A stretch of 64,000 nt of DNA from Dokdonella sp. (GTDB lineage Bacteria > Pseudomonadota > Gammaproteobacteria > Xanthomonadales > Rhodanobacteraceae), in NCBI RefSeq assembly GCF_019634775.1, contig NZ_JAHCAS010000002.1, positions 62,001-126,000 on the forward strand. The letters run 5' to 3'. The notes under the pieces were generated by a model. That model had not been told where the DNA came from and made no database searches. It saw only the letters and a list, made by a program, of their open reading frames with translations. Positions 17,765 to 33,564 of the stretch are shown in pieces. Every line of letters begins with the position of its first letter. The stretch's first letter is position 1. The position numbers and the translations under genes were made by a program.

Positions 17765-19584
17765 GCACGCCCATGCTGCACCTCGCCCTCGTCGGCAATC
17801 CGAACTGCGGCAAGACCGCACTGTTCAACCTGCTCACCGGGGCGCGCCAGAAGGTCGCCAACTATGCCGGCGTCACCGTCGAGCGCAAGGAGGGCAGCTT
17901 CACCACCGCCGCCGGCCGCAGCGTGCGCCTGCTCGACCTGCCGGGCACCTACAGCCTCGATGCGGCCAGCCCGGACGAGATCATCACCCGCGACGTCTGT
18001 CTCGGCACCGTTCCCGGCGAACCGCGGCCGGATGTCATCGTCTGCGTGGCCGACGCAACCAACCTGCGCCTGCACCTGCGCTTCGTGCTTGAGCTCAAGC
18101 GTCTCGGCCGGCCGATGATCCTTGCCCTCAACATGATGGATGCGGCGCGCCGGCGTGGCATCGTCATCGATGTGCCTGCACTCGAGCGCCGTCTCGGCAT
18201 TCCGGTGGTCGAGACGGTGGCGGTGCAGCGCCACGGTGCCGATGCCTTGCGCGCACGCCTCGATACCGCGGTCGCACCGGCATCGGCACCGCCAGCCGAC
18301 CTCGACCTGCATGCCGAAGTCCGCAGCCTGCTGGATGCCGCGGTGACGATGCCGAATCGCACGGCGGCGACCGACGAGGCCCTCGACCGCGTGCTCGTGC
18401 ATCCGGTGTTCGGCCTGGCCATCCTCGCCGTGGTCATGTTCCTGATCTTCCAGGCAGTGTTCTCCTGGGCCGAACCGCTGATGGACGGCATCGAGGTGGC
18501 GTTCGGCGCGCTCGGCGAATGGATCGGCCCGGCGCTCGAATCGATGCCGCTGCTGCAGAGCCTCGTCGTCGACGGGATCATTGCCGGCATCGGTGGCGTG
18601 CTGGTGTTCCTGCCGCAGATCCTGATCCTGTTCCTGTTCATCCTCGCCCTCGAGGAATCGGGCTATCTGCCGCGCGCGGCCTTCCTGCTCGACCGGCTCA
18701 TGCTCAAGGTCGGCCTGACCGGGCGCTCGTTCATCCCGCTGCTGTCGAGCTTTGCCTGTGCGATCCCCGGCATCATGGCCACGCGCAGCATCCAGGATCC
18801 GCGCGACCGTCTGACCACGATCATGATCGCGCCGTTGATGACCTGCTCGGCACGCCTGCCCGTCTATACCCTGCTGATCGCCGCCTTCATTCCCGAGCGC
18901 ACGGTGGCTGGCGCGTTCAACCTGCAGGGCATCGTGCTGTTTTCGCTGTACGTCGGAGGCATCGTCAGCGCGCTCGCCGTGGCCTGGGTGATCAAGCGCT
19001 TGCGCAAGGACAAGAGCGAGCATGCGCTGCTGATGGAACTGCCGTCCTACCGCATCCCGCACCCGCGCGACCTCGCCATCGGCCTGTGGGAGCGCGCGAT
19101 GATCTTCGTCAAGCGCGTCGGCGGCATCATCCTCGCCCTGACCGTGATCCTGTGGTTCCTGTCGACCTTTCCGGCACCGCCGGAAGGCGCGACGGAGCCC
19201 GCGATCGACTACAGCTTCGCCGGCAGGCTAGGTCATGCCCTGCATGCGGTATTCGCGCCGATCGGTTTCAACTGGCAGATCTGTATTGCCCTCGTGCCGG
19301 GCCTTGCAGCGCGTGAGGTCGCCGTGGCATCGCTGGCGACGGTCTACGCGCTCGGCGGCAACGAGGACGGCCTGCAGGCGGTCGTCGCCAACGAGTGGAC
19401 CCTGGCCACGGCACTGTCGCTGCTCATCTGGTATGTGTTCGCGCCGATGTGCCTGTCGACGCTGGCCACGGTGCGGCGCGAGACCAACTCGTGGCGGCAG
19501 GTGTGGATCATGACCGGCTACCTGTTCGGCCTGGCCTACCTTGCATCGTTCATCACCTATCGCATCGCTTTGGCCTGGTCATGA
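17761..19584 (+). CDS. feoB: Ferrous iron transporter B
   Basis: This is a GTP-dependent inner-membrane Fe(II) transporter. The G domain has GNPNCGKT at residues 12-19 and LDLPGTYSL near 60. Two gate regions and about eight membrane segments follow, for example a run of hydrophobic residues near 220 and the PQILILFLFIL stretch near 285. At 607 residues it is much shorter than the E. coli protein (about 770) but similar to compact FeoB proteins. It starts at a GTG inside the feoA stop, and its own stop overlaps the next gene. Confidence 0.94.
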   Translation: MSTPMLHLALVGNPNCGKTALFNLLTGARQKVANYAGVTVERKEGSFTTAAGRSVRLLDLPGTYSLDAASPDEIITRDVCLGTVPGEPRPDVIVCVADATNLRLHLRFVLELKRLGRPMILALNMMDAARRRGIVIDVPALERRLGIPVVETVAVQRHGADALRARLDTAVAPASAPPADLDLHAEVRSLLDAAVTMPNRTAATDEALDRVLVHPVFGLAILAVVMFLIFQAVFSWAEPLMDGIEVAFGALGEWIGPALESMPLLQSLVVDGIIAGIGGVLVFLPQILILFLFILALEESGYLPRAAFLLDRLMLKVGLTGRSFIPLLSSFACAIPGIMATRSIQDPRDRLTTIMIAPLMTCSARLPVYTLLIAAFIPERTVAGAFNLQGIVLFSLYVGGIVSALAVAWVIKRLRKDKSEHALLMELPSYRIPHPRDLAIGLWERAMIFVKRVGGIILALTVILWFLSTFPAPPEGATEPAIDYSFAGRLGHALHAVFAPIGFNWQICIALVPGLAAREVAVASLATVYALGGNEDGLQAVVANEWTLATALSLLIWYVFAPMCLSTLATVRRETNSWRQVWIMTGYLFGLAYLASFITYRIALAWS

Positions 19585-19892
19585 CGATGGCATCGCTCGC
19601 GCAGACGCTGATCCTCACCGCGGTGGCGCTGGTCGCGCTCGGCTTCGCGGTGCGACGGCTGCTGCCTGGGACGAGCACGCGCATGCTGGCCGGTGTTGCT
19701 GGCTACCTCGACGCGCCGGGCCGTTCGCGTTTCAGCCGTTGGCTCGGTGCGCGCCTGCGCCCGGCGCGTGCCGCCGGCGGTTGTGGCAGCGGTGATGGCT
19801 GTGGCGGTTGTGGTGGCTGCGGCAGCACGGATGGCGCGAAGGCGAAGGGCGATGCGCAGCCGCTGGTGTTCACGTCCAGAAAACGACCGTAG
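19581..19892 (+). CDS. Small Cys-rich membrane protein linked to FeoAB
   Basis: The 103-residue protein has one N-terminal membrane helix (about residues 6-25). Its soluble tail holds the cluster CGSGDGCGGCGGCGS, five cysteines in 15 residues. It starts in the feoB stop (ATGA), so it is the third gene of the feo operon. FeoB-associated Cys-rich proteins are known in this position in many bacteria, where an FeoC-like role or an iron-sulfur site has been proposed. Here the function is inferred from context only. Confidence 0.75.
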   Translation: MTMASLAQTLILTAVALVALGFAVRRLLPGTSTRMLAGVAGYLDAPGRSRFSRWLGARLRPARAAGGCGSGDGCGGCGGCGSTDGAKAKGDAQPLVFTSRKRP

Positions 19893-19995
19893 GAAACGGC
19901 CGTAGGAAACGGCCGTAGGAAACGGCTTTAGCCGTGATGCCCGTTCTTTGCGGCCTATTCCAGACAAGCATCACGGCTAAAGCCGTTTCCTACGG
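19887..19995. repeat. Triple 13-bp repeat with a perfect 27-bp inverted repeat
   Basis: CCGTAGGAAACGG occurs three times in a row (19887, 19900, 19913). The third copy continues to CCGTGATG at 19939, and positions 19913-19939 are the exact complement of 19969-19995 around a 29-base loop. The hairpin lies at the end of the feo operon and could act in termination or message stability. It looks like another dispersed intergenic repeat. Confidence 0.85.
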
Positions 19996-19996
19996 A

Positions 19997-20068
19997 GGAT
20001 CGAAGGATCGAAGGATCGGAGGATCGAAGGATCGAAGGATCGAAGGATCGAAGGATCGAAGGATCGAA
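19997..20068 (+). repeat. GGATCGAA tandem repeat, nine copies
   Basis: Nine exact octamer units fill 72 bases. Only the third differs, having GG for AA at its end (GGATCGGA). The unit is not a multiple of three and lies outside any gene. It starts right after the hairpin and ends about 70 bases before hutG. Such arrays often change copy number by slippage. Confidence 0.92.
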
Positions 20069-20141
20069 GGGCCGGGGAGCCGAACGACTGCGAGCGCCGC
20101 CGTTTCAACCATTCCCCATTCCCGGCTCGTACACTCCCGCC

Positions 20142-20924
20142 ATGAACGACACCTTCACCCTGCATCGCGGTACGGCACCGCTGCTGGTCAGCCTGCCGCA
20201 TGACGGCACCTACCTGCCCGATGACATCGCCGCGACGCTGACCCCGTCGGCGCGGCGCGTGCCTGATACCGACTGGCATGTTTCACGCCTGTACGCCTTC
20301 GCGCGCGAGCTCGGCGCGTCGATCCTCGTGCCACGTTGCTCTCGTTACGTGGTCGACCTCAATCGCCCGCCCGACGATGTCTCGCTGTATCCGGGGCAGA
20401 ACACGACCGGCCTGTGCCCGACCGTGCAGTTCAGCGGCGAGCCGGTCTATCTGAATGGTCGCGAGCCAGACACCGCCGCGATCGCCGCGCGCGTCGAAAC
20501 CTGCTGGAAGCCCTACCACGTGGCGTTGGCCGACGAACTGGCGCGCCTGCATGGCATGCATGGGCGCGTCGTCTTGTGGGAAGGCCATTCGATCCGCAGC
20601 GTCGTGCCGTTCCTGTTCGAGGGCCGCCTGCCTGATTTCAACCTTGGCACAGCCAACGGCGCGAGCTGTTCGCCCGCCCTGCAGCAGCGTCTCGTCGACG
20701 TCCTCGAAGCCCAGGCCGACCATTCGTTCGTCGTCAACGGCCGCTTCAAGGGCGGCTACATCACGCGCCACTACGGCCGCCCCGCCGATGGCATCGAAGC
20801 CGTGCAGCTCGAACTCGCGCAGGTGACCTACATGGACGAGGCGACGTGCCTCTACGACGCCGATCTCGCCGTGCGCCCACAGGCCCTGATCCGTCGCCTG
20901 CTCGAAGCTGCTCTTGCTGCCTGA
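20142..20924 (+). CDS. hutG: N-formylglutamate deformylase
   Basis: This 260-residue protein fits the HutG amidohydrolase family, which releases formate from N-formylglutamate at the end of one route of histidine breakdown. Family motifs include LLVSLPHDGTY near residue 15, DTDWHVSRLY near 45, VVDLNRPP near 68 and GHSIRS near 148. No other hut genes are in the window, so it stands alone here. The 249 bases before it hold only repeats and a GGGAAT-type fragment. Confidence 0.88.
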   Translation: MNDTFTLHRGTAPLLVSLPHDGTYLPDDIAATLTPSARRVPDTDWHVSRLYAFARELGASILVPRCSRYVVDLNRPPDDVSLYPGQNTTGLCPTVQFSGEPVYLNGREPDTAAIAARVETCWKPYHVALADELARLHGMHGRVVLWEGHSIRSVVPFLFEGRLPDFNLGTANGASCSPALQQRLVDVLEAQADHSFVVNGRFKGGYITRHYGRPADGIEAVQLELAQVTYMDEATCLYDADLAVRPQALIRRLLEAALAA

Positions 20925-20960
20925 TTCACCTTCGCGTCCGCGCCGATCACGTCCTCCCGC

Positions 20961-22187
20961 CTACGGGTGGTGGGGTTTCGTCTTCGGCAGGAACCAGGCA
21001 AGCAATCCGATCGCCGGCAACCAGGCGCAGATCGCATAGACGGCCTCGATGCCGATACGGTCGGCCAGCTGGCCGAGTACTGCTGCGCCGAGGCCGCCCA
21101 TGCCGAAGGCGAAGCCAAAGAACAGACCCGAGACCGTACCGGTGCGACCCGGTACGAGTTCCTGCGCGTAGACGAGGATCGCCGCAAACGCCGAGGCGAG
21201 CACGAAGCCGATGACGATGGTCAAGACCGTCGTCGCGCCGAGGTTTGCGTGGGGCAGCAGCACGGTGAACGGCAGCACGCCGAGGATCGAGCCCCAGATC
21301 ACGTAGCGGCGGCCGATGCGGTCGCCGACCGGGCCGCCGACCAGCGTGCCGGCGGCGACCGCTCCAAGGAAGGCGAACAGGTGCAACTGCGCAGAACGCG
21401 CGTCGAGCCCGAACCGTGCCATCAGATAGAACGTGTAGTAGCTCGTCAGGCTGGCGAGGTAGAAATATTTCGAGAACACCAACAAGCCGAGCACAAAGAG
21501 GGCACGCACCACGGTGCCGCGGGGCAGGACGAGCGCGGTCGAGACGACATGCTTTTGCCTGCGCGCATGTGCGAGTTCGGCTGCGTACCAGCGGCCGATG
21601 CGAGCGAGCATGATGATGCCGGCCAGCGCGGCGATGGCGAACCAGCCGATGCTTCCTTGGCCGCGCGGCATGACGATGAAGGCGGCGAGCAGCGGTCCGA
21701 TCGCCGAGCCGATGTTGCCACCCACCTGGAACAGCGATTGCGCGAACCCATGCCGGCCGCCCGAGGCCATGCGCGCGATGCGCGAGGATTCGGGATGGAA
21801 CACCGACGAGCCGGTACCGATCAGCGCCGCGGCGACCAGCAGCAGCGCGAAACCCGTCGCCTGCGACAGCAGGACGAGGCCGATCAGGGTCGAACCCATG
21901 CCGAAGGCCAGCGAATACGGCTGCGGGTGGCGGTCGGTGTAGATCCCGACCAGCGGCTGCAGCAGCGAGGCGGTGAACTGCCAGGTCAGGGTGATGAGGC
22001 CGATCTGGCCGAAGTCGAGCGCGAACCGTTCCTTGAGCAGCGGATAGACCGCTGGCAGCAGCGACTGGATCAGGTCGTTGAGCAGGTGGCACAGACTCAG
22101 CGCGACGAGCAGCGGCAGGGCGATCGGTTTGACCGCGCCAGGCGAGGTCGCCGGTACAGACGGGATATCGGCAGCGGGTGTGGACAT
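20961..22187 (-). CDS. MFS efflux transporter, fosmidomycin-resistance (Fsr) type
   Basis: The 408-residue membrane protein has about twelve helices. It resembles the Fsr branch of the major facilitator superfamily: HLLNDLIQSLLPAVYPLLKE at the first helix and GSSVFHPESSRIARMASGG after helix four are typical. Such proteins export small drugs. The ATG at 22187 is preferred because the extra residues of a TTG start at 22265 are not conserved-looking. It ends 36 bases from hutG, in convergent orientation. Confidence 0.85.
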   Translation of the reverse strand: MSTPAADIPSVPATSPGAVKPIALPLLVALSLCHLLNDLIQSLLPAVYPLLKERFALDFGQIGLITLTWQFTASLLQPLVGIYTDRHPQPYSLAFGMGSTLIGLVLLSQATGFALLLVAAALIGTGSSVFHPESSRIARMASGGRHGFAQSLFQVGGNIGSAIGPLLAAFIVMPRGQGSIGWFAIAALAGIIMLARIGRWYAAELAHARRQKHVVSTALVLPRGTVVRALFVLGLLVFSKYFYLASLTSYYTFYLMARFGLDARSAQLHLFAFLGAVAAGTLVGGPVGDRIGRRYVIWGSILGVLPFTVLLPHANLGATTVLTIVIGFVLASAFAAILVYAQELVPGRTGTVSGLFFGFAFGMGGLGAAVLGQLADRIGIEAVYAICAWLPAIGLLAWFLPKTKPHHP

Positions 22188-22299
22188 CGGCGGGATGGGC
22201 AGGCCAGGACGAAAGCATAACCGGCCAGCGATCAATCGGAGGATTGCGGGAGCTATCCCCGGCAACTTTCACTCCCCATCACCTGTTCCGGGACTCCGC

Positions 22300-22405
22300 A
22301 TGAACGAGCAGGAACAACGATCGGTCCCCGCCTTGAGCCTGATGGCCGCCTTTGCCGACGGCGGCAAGCACGAACGCGAGCGCGAGGAGATCCGGCGCAT
22401 CGCCG
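22300..22405 (+). pseudogene. 5' fragment of a TerB-like gene cut by a repeat element
   Basis: The first 36 codons read like the start of TerB/DUF697-type proteins, with LMAAFADGGKHEREREEIRR. After about 22405 the frame enters sequence shared with the repeat copies at 33225, 37640 and 57785 (GCCGGCTCGAC...) and stops at 22446. The rest of the gene is absent before parE. I read this as a gene remnant left by element insertion and deletion. The family match is from memory and is moderate. Confidence 0.55.
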
Positions 22406-22496
22406 GCTCGACGGACGGCCAGTCTGCCTTCGCCGTCGCGCCTTGATCTGCCCACGCACAGGACGGTGACGCCGTTGTGGGATCGATCAGGGCATC

Positions 22497-22497
<1 letters not shown>
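22406..22497. repeat. MITE-family element, right-end fragment (copy D)
   Basis: These 92 bases match the right end of the full copy at 57597-57880: the GCCGGCTCGAC core, the CAGTCTGCCTTCGCCGTCG stretch, CGCACAGGACGGTGACGCCG and the end GATCGATCAGGGCATCC. The left half is missing. The last base is also part of the parE stop codon (CTA at 22497-22499). Confidence 0.8.
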
Positions 22498-28869
<6,372 letters not shown>

Positions 28870-28894
28870 GGCCGCGACGGAGGCGGTCCCTGCC

Positions 28895-29206
28895 ATGCTG
28901 CGCTATGTCGCCCTGATCCTGCTGATCGTGCTGATCGCCCTCGAGGTCAAGCTGTGGGCGGGGCAGGGCGGCATGGCCGAGGTGTGGCGGCTGGAGAAGG
29001 CCGTGGCCGAGCAGAAGGCACAGAACGAGCGGTTGAAGTCACGCAACGACGCGCTCGCCGCCGAGGTCGAGAACCTCAAGACCGGCGACGAGGCGGTCGA
29101 GGAGCGCGCACGCTCGGAGCTCGGCCTGATCAAGCCCGGCGAGACCTTCTACCAGGTCGTCGAGTCCACCCAGCCGGCGAATCGCGGCAATGATGGTGGC
29201 CGCTGA
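28895..29206 (+). CDS. ftsB: Cell division protein FtsB
   Basis: This small bitopic membrane protein belongs to the FtsQLB complex that activates septal cell-wall synthesis. It has one N-terminal membrane helix (about residues 4-20), a coiled coil (about 30-70) and the conserved ending EERARSELGLIKPGETFYQV. The length of 103 residues and the position between eno and ispD support it. It overlaps ispD by 17 bases. Confidence 0.92.
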   Translation: MLRYVALILLIVLIALEVKLWAGQGGMAEVWRLEKAVAEQKAQNERLKSRNDALAAEVENLKTGDEAVEERARSELGLIKPGETFYQVVESTQPANRGNDGGR

Positions 29207-29891
29207 TTCCGCTCTCTGGTGTGTCGTCCCGGCTGCCGGCCGCGGCGCGCGTTTCGGTGCCGAGGTGCCGAAGCAATACGTCAGCGTCGCCGGCAAGCCT
29301 CTGCTGCGCTGGACGCTGGAACGACTCGCTGCGCATCCGCGCGTGGCTGGCATCGTCGTCGTGCTGTCGGCCGGTGATCGCTGGTGGTCCGCGGACGAAC
29401 ACATCGGTGGCAAGCCGCTGCTGACCGCGACCGGCGGTGACGAACGCGCCGATTCGGTGCTCGCCGGCCTGGTCGCGCTGGAGACGCGCGTTGCTGACGA
29501 TGCCTTCGTGCTCGTGCACGACGCCGCGCGTCCCTGCGTGCGTGACGCCGACATCACGCGCCTGGTCGAACTCGGCAGCGGGGCCGGCGGTGCATTGCTC
29601 GCCGCGCCGCTGCGCGACACGCTCAAGCGGGCCGATGCCGATGGCCGCGTCGCTGCGACCGAGCCGCGCGAGTCGCGTTGGCGTGCGTTGACCCCGCAGT
29701 TGTTCCGCCGCGGCGAACTCGCTGCCGCGCTCGCGCGCGCGCGTGCCGATGGTGCCGTCGTAACCGACGAGGCGATGGCGATGGAGCGCGTCGGGTATCG
29801 ACCGCTGCTCGTCGAAGGCAGCGACGACAACATCAAGGTCACCACGCCAGCAGACCTCGCGCGCGTGCGCGCGCTGCTTGCCGGCAACTGA
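29190..29891 (+). CDS. ispD: 2-C-methyl-D-erythritol 4-phosphate cytidylyltransferase
   Basis: This enzyme adds CMP to methylerythritol phosphate in the non-mevalonate isoprenoid pathway. The nucleotide motif [10 protein letters not shown] is near residue 14 and [11 protein letters not shown] near residue 110. It has 233 residues. The start is one of two adjacent ATG codons inside the end of ftsB. ispF follows after 10 bases, as is usual. Confidence 0.95.
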   Translation: MMVAADSALWCVVPAAGRGARFGAEVPKQYVSVAGKPLLRWTLERLAAHPRVAGIVVVLSAGDRWWSADEHIGGKPLLTATGGDERADSVLAGLVALETRVADDAFVLVHDAARPCVRDADITRLVELGSGAGGALLAAPLRDTLKRADADGRVAATEPRESRWRALTPQLFRRGELAAALARARADGAVVTDEAMAMERVGYRPLLVEGSDDNIKVTTPADLARVRALLAGN

Positions 29892-29901
29892 GGAATCGCC
29901 C

Positions 29902-30453
29902 ATGCGCATCGGCCAGGGTTTCGACGTCCACGCCTTCGGCGCAGGCCACCAGGTCGTGCTTGGCGGCGTCAGCATCCCGCACACGCACGGGCTGGTCGCC
30001 CACTCCGATGGCGATGTCGTCATCCATGCGCTGTGCGACGCCATCCTCGGCGCGCTCGCCCTCGGCGACATCGGACGGCATTTTCCACCGAGCGAGGAAC
30101 GTTGGCGTGGCGTTGGCAGTCGCCACTTCCTCCTGCATTGTGCCGCGCTTGCGCTCGAACAGGGATATGAGCTCGTCAATGCCGACGTCACCGTGATGTG
30201 CGAGCGGCCGAAGGTCGCTCCGCATGCCGACGCGATGCGCGTCAATCTTGCCGCAGATCTCGGCTGCACGATCGGTCAGGTCAGCATCAAGGCGACCACT
30301 ACCGAGAGGCTCGGTTTCACCGGGCGCGGCGAGGGCATCGCCGCATCCGCCGTGGTCTTGCTGCAACGGCGTGCGCAGCGCGTTGCCGAAGCGCCCGCAT
30401 CGCCCGAGCTGCGCGAACTCGTCGCCCGTCTCGACGTGGACACGCTATCGTGA
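29902..30453 (+). CDS. ispF: 2-C-methyl-D-erythritol 2,4-cyclodiphosphate synthase
   Basis: This enzyme closes the cyclic diphosphate ring two steps after IspD. The metal motif GFDVHAFG lies at residues 5-12 and [17 protein letters not shown] near 35. The core ends with [16 protein letters not shown] chose the ATG at 29902, since the conserved [10 protein letters not shown] starts there. The protein has 183 residues, about 20 more than usual, because of a charged tail. It overlaps truD by four bases. Confidence 0.94.
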   Translation: MRIGQGFDVHAFGAGHQVVLGGVSIPHTHGLVAHSDGDVVIHALCDAILGALALGDIGRHFPPSEERWRGVGSRHFLLHCAALALEQGYELVNADVTVMCERPKVAPHADAMRVNLAADLGCTIGQVSIKATTTERLGFTGRGEGIAASAVVLLQRRAQRVAEAPASPELRELVARLDVDTLS

Positions 30454-31463
30454 GAGGCCTGCCGTTCGCACACGGGGGGCCGCCGCTGCGTGGCCGCCTG
30501 CGTGCCGTGCCGGAGGATTTCGAGGTCGACGAATGCCTCGGCTTCACGCCGGACGGGCAGGGCGAGCACCTGTTCCTGCGCATCGAGAAGCGCGGCGCGA
30601 ACACCGAGTGGGTCGCACGTCAGCTCGCCGTGGCGTTGCGCGTTGCGCCGATGGCGGTCAGTTTCTCAGGCCTCAAGGATCGCCACGCGGTGACGCGGCA
30701 GACCTTCTCGATACACCTGCCCGGCAAGATCGAACCCGACCTTGGTGCGCTCGCCATCGAAGGCGTACGCGTGCTCGATGCGGCCCGCCACTCGCGCAAG
30801 CTCAAGCGTGGCACGCACCGGCGCAACGGCTTTCGCATCCGCCTCACTGATGTCGAAGGTTCGCGCGAAGCAGCCGAGACGATCATTGCCGCCATCGTCG
30901 CACGCGGCGTGCCGAACCATTTCGGTGAGCAGCGCTTCGGGCGTGACGACGACAACCTGCGCCTCGCCGAAGCCCTGTTCGGCGGTGCGCGGCTCGACCG
31001 CCAGCGCCGTGGCTACGCGCTGTCGGCGGCACGCTCGGCGATCTTCAACCGCGTGCTTGGCGAGCGTGTCGCTGCCGGCACCTGGGATGCCGCCCTCAAC
31101 GGCGAGGTATGGATGCTGGCCGGCACGCATTCGATTTTCGGTCCGCAGGTCTTCGACGACGCGCTCGCCGCACGGCTTGTCGCCGGCGACATCGATCCGA
31201 CCGGCCCGTTGTGGGGGCGTGGCGACTTGCGCAGCACCGGCGAAGTCGCGGCGATCGAGCAGGGCGTCGCCGAGGCCATGGCGACGTTCGCCGCCGGACT
31301 TGCCGCAGCCGGCCTCGAGCAGGAACGCCGCGCCCTGCGCCTGCGCCCCGCGGAGTTTTCGCATCACTGGGACGGTGACACCGCCCTCGTGCTGTCGTTC
31401 ACCCTGCCGGCCGGCGCCTTCGCGACGACTGTCGTGCGCGAGCTGTGCGAAATCGTGGCCTGA
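30450..31463 (+). CDS. truD: tRNA pseudouridine(13) synthase
   Basis: This enzyme makes pseudouridine 13 in some tRNAs, notably tRNA-Glu. The catalytic aspartate lies in [14 protein letters not shown] near residue 77, and [14 protein letters not shown] near 155 is typical of TruD. It starts at a GTG inside the ispF stop and has 337 residues. It ends the pyrG-truD string. In relatives surE usually comes next; here about 3 kb of other genes intervene. Confidence 0.94.
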   Translation: MRGLPFAHGGPPLRGRLRAVPEDFEVDECLGFTPDGQGEHLFLRIEKRGANTEWVARQLAVALRVAPMAVSFSGLKDRHAVTRQTFSIHLPGKIEPDLGALAIEGVRVLDAARHSRKLKRGTHRRNGFRIRLTDVEGSREAAETIIAAIVARGVPNHFGEQRFGRDDDNLRLAEALFGGARLDRQRRGYALSAARSAIFNRVLGERVAAGTWDAALNGEVWMLAGTHSIFGPQVFDDALAARLVAGDIDPTGPLWGRGDLRSTGEVAAIEQGVAEAMATFAAGLAAAGLEQERRALRLRPAEFSHHWDGDTALVLSFTLPAGAFATTVVRELCEIVA

Positions 31464-31669
31464 GCACTTCGATCCCGCGCCTGCACCCAGCGCTGCTCCG
31501 GAGCGATGTCCTGCGGCATTGCTGGCCCCGCCCCCTGGCCGTGTCGAGCAGGCTCCGCACGCAACCGATCACATGGCATGGGTGGCATTCGCTGGGAATG
31601 CGCGGGTTCGGGGCGGTCGGTCATCCGCATTGGGCCGAATCGTTACGGGCCGGCCGCATTCCCGCCCGG

Positions 31670-32962
31670 TCAACCGGGTGGGCGGACGACCCGCGCTCTG
31701 GCGCCTGTTTCGCGCAGGAAGACGCTGAGGATCATCGCCACGACCACGCCTGCGATGAGCAGGCCGCCGCCGGCCTGATACTGTGACAGGCCGATCGCCT
31801 CGCCGGGCGGCGTGCGCGCATTGAGAAACCGACTGAACACCGGATTGAGCAGGGCGGTCATCGAGAAGACGAGACAATTGATCGCGCCGGTTGCCGACCC
31901 CTTGATCTGGTCCGGATTGACTTCCTTGATGATCGTGTAAGGGATCATCGCGGCACCCGAGCCGATGCCCATGAGCAGGCCGAGCACATAGGGCGGAAAG
32001 TATCCCGGTGGCAGATAGAGTATCGCGGCGAAACAGAGCGCCAGCAGCGCGGCGCCGCCAAGGATCACGGGCTTGCGCCGACCCATGCGGTCGGCGAAAT
32101 AGCCCAGCAACGGTGCGCCGACCACCCAGCCGAGGGGCACTGTGCTCGCGCGGGCGACTGCGGAGGCCTTGTCCACGTTCAGGCCGTCGCTCAGAAACGG
32201 CACGCCCCAGATCATGTCGAAGATCGTCGTCGGGAGAAACAGGAGTCCGGCGATCAGCCCGCAAAGCCAGCTTTGCGGGTTGGCGAGAACCGTCTTGTAC
32301 GGCGCCAGCATCCTGCGGACCGGCTCGGGAGGCCCATTGGTGGGCGCATAGTCCTGGCGCGCCGGGGTTATCAGCATCATGCCCACCGCAAGCAGGACCA
32401 AGATGATTCCCGAAAGGAACCAGAAGTGTTGCCACGGCATCATGGTGTGCACGATCGGGCCGACCGCGAACTGTCCGACGGAACCGCCGAGCATGCCGAA
32501 GCACTGGGTCATGCCGACCGCGGTGGCCAGCCATTCCTTGGGGAAGCCGCGGGTCGCCAGATAGACAGCGCCGGTGAACGCCACCGCGGAACCCGCGCCC
32601 TGAAGCAGGCGACCGACCTGGGCTGCCGCAAGGTCTCCGAGCCCGAACAGCACCGAGCCCACAGCGACGGCGATCACGCCGACGGGGACCACGTATTTCG
32701 GGCCGGCTCGGTCAAGCGCTGCTCCCGTGATGATCGCGAAGATCGCGTAGGTGTAGTAGTAAAGGCCGATGAGCGTGCTCAATGCGACCCTGTTCAGGGT
32801 CAGGGCCTGCCCGAGTTCATCCAGCATGACGCCCGGTGCCGACCGCAGCGCATACTGAGCAAAATAGAAAAGGCTGCACATCAACCAGGCGGCGATGAAC
32901 GCGAGGCGAAGATGTTCGGCCCGAGACAGTTCGTCTGGTTGCGGATTGGTCAGCTGTGGCAT
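31670..32962 (-). CDS. MFS transporter, sugar-phosphate/organic-anion type
   Basis: The 430-residue protein has about twelve membrane helices. The first reads SLFYFAQYALRSAPGVM, a form I associate with MFS proteins of Legionella, Coxiella and relatives. Between helices two and three lies GAALDRAGPKYVV, the usual MFS loop motif. The substrate is not predictable. The ATG at 32962 is preferred over a TTG at 33022. It faces truD and lies in a patch not usually found between truD and surE, which suggests insertion. Confidence 0.8.
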   Translation of the reverse strand: MPQLTNPQPDELSRAEHLRLAFIAAWLMCSLFYFAQYALRSAPGVMLDELGQALTLNRVALSTLIGLYYYTYAIFAIITGAALDRAGPKYVVPVGVIAVAVGSVLFGLGDLAAAQVGRLLQGAGSAVAFTGAVYLATRGFPKEWLATAVGMTQCFGMLGGSVGQFAVGPIVHTMMPWQHFWFLSGIILVLLAVGMMLITPARQDYAPTNGPPEPVRRMLAPYKTVLANPQSWLCGLIAGLLFLPTTIFDMIWGVPFLSDGLNVDKASAVARASTVPLGWVVGAPLLGYFADRMGRRKPVILGGAALLALCFAAILYLPPGYFPPYVLGLLMGIGSGAAMIPYTIIKEVNPDQIKGSATGAINCLVFSMTALLNPVFSRFLNARTPPGEAIGLSQYQAGGGLLIAGVVVAMILSVFLRETGARARVVRPPG

Positions 32963-33564
32963 GAGTTCATCCCGTTCTGCAGGGTGCCCGAAGGGGGGTA
33001 GCGATTCCCGGACTCCACTCAATGCACTTGGTCCGCAAGGAACCCCACGGTCATCCTCGGCTGCGCCGCGTGCGACACCCTGCAGACTCTACCGATGACG
33101 TGCCGCCAGTGGAATCATGCGCCCGGCAGCTGCGTCGATGGCCGCGCGGATGTCTCCCGGGAATTGGAATCAACTGGTGTGGCCGACCTGTGCGGGCGCC
33201 GCTTGGCGGTGCGCCGGCTCGACAGACGGCCAGCCTGCCTTCGCCGTCAAGCCTTGGTCCGTGTCCTCACTCGACGGTCACGCCGTTGCGGAGTTGTTCG
33301 GAGCATCCCTGGGGAGTTTCCGGTTTTCCCCATCGTGGTCGAGGCCGCCCCACGAAATTCAAACCCTGGGGGTGCGGGTTCAGCCGCGAAGGAGTCGGAT
33401 CGGGCCATCCCCGGAAGAAGGTGCGCCGCCATGGCCGTACCGGGGACGCTGCGCAGGCTTGTGCCGGTGACGCCGTACTCTTGCCACCCTGCCTATAGTG
33501 CATGTCGAGCGGTCGCAGCAGACCGGGCCCGGTCGTCCGGCCGCCGTCCTCGATGGAGGTCGTC
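32963..33564. other. Long intergenic stretch with a degenerate repeat copy
   Basis: About 600 bases between the MFS gene and the small lipoprotein hold no gene I can support. Several frames are open but have no ribosome site and no recognisable product. The stretch contains the MITE-family fragment at 33190-33308. It ends with a -10-like TATAGT at 33494-33499 that could serve the lipoprotein gene; no -35 was found. Confidence 0.6.
33190..33308. repeat. MITE-family element, degenerate right part (copy F)
   Basis: TGTGCGGGCGC, GCGCCGGCTCGACAGACGGC, the CTTCGCCGTC stretch, TCACGCCGTTG and the end CGGAGCATCC follow in the same order as in copy C and the full copy at 57597-57880. The internal sequence has drifted more than in other copies, so this seems an older insertion. 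Confidence 0.7.

Noticed and set aside
19997..20068. Possible CRISPR array
   Set aside because: The octamers are directly joined with no spacers, and there are no cas genes in the window.
20142..20924. A histidine-utilisation operon
   Set aside because: Only hutG is present; no hutH, hutU or hutI lies in the window.
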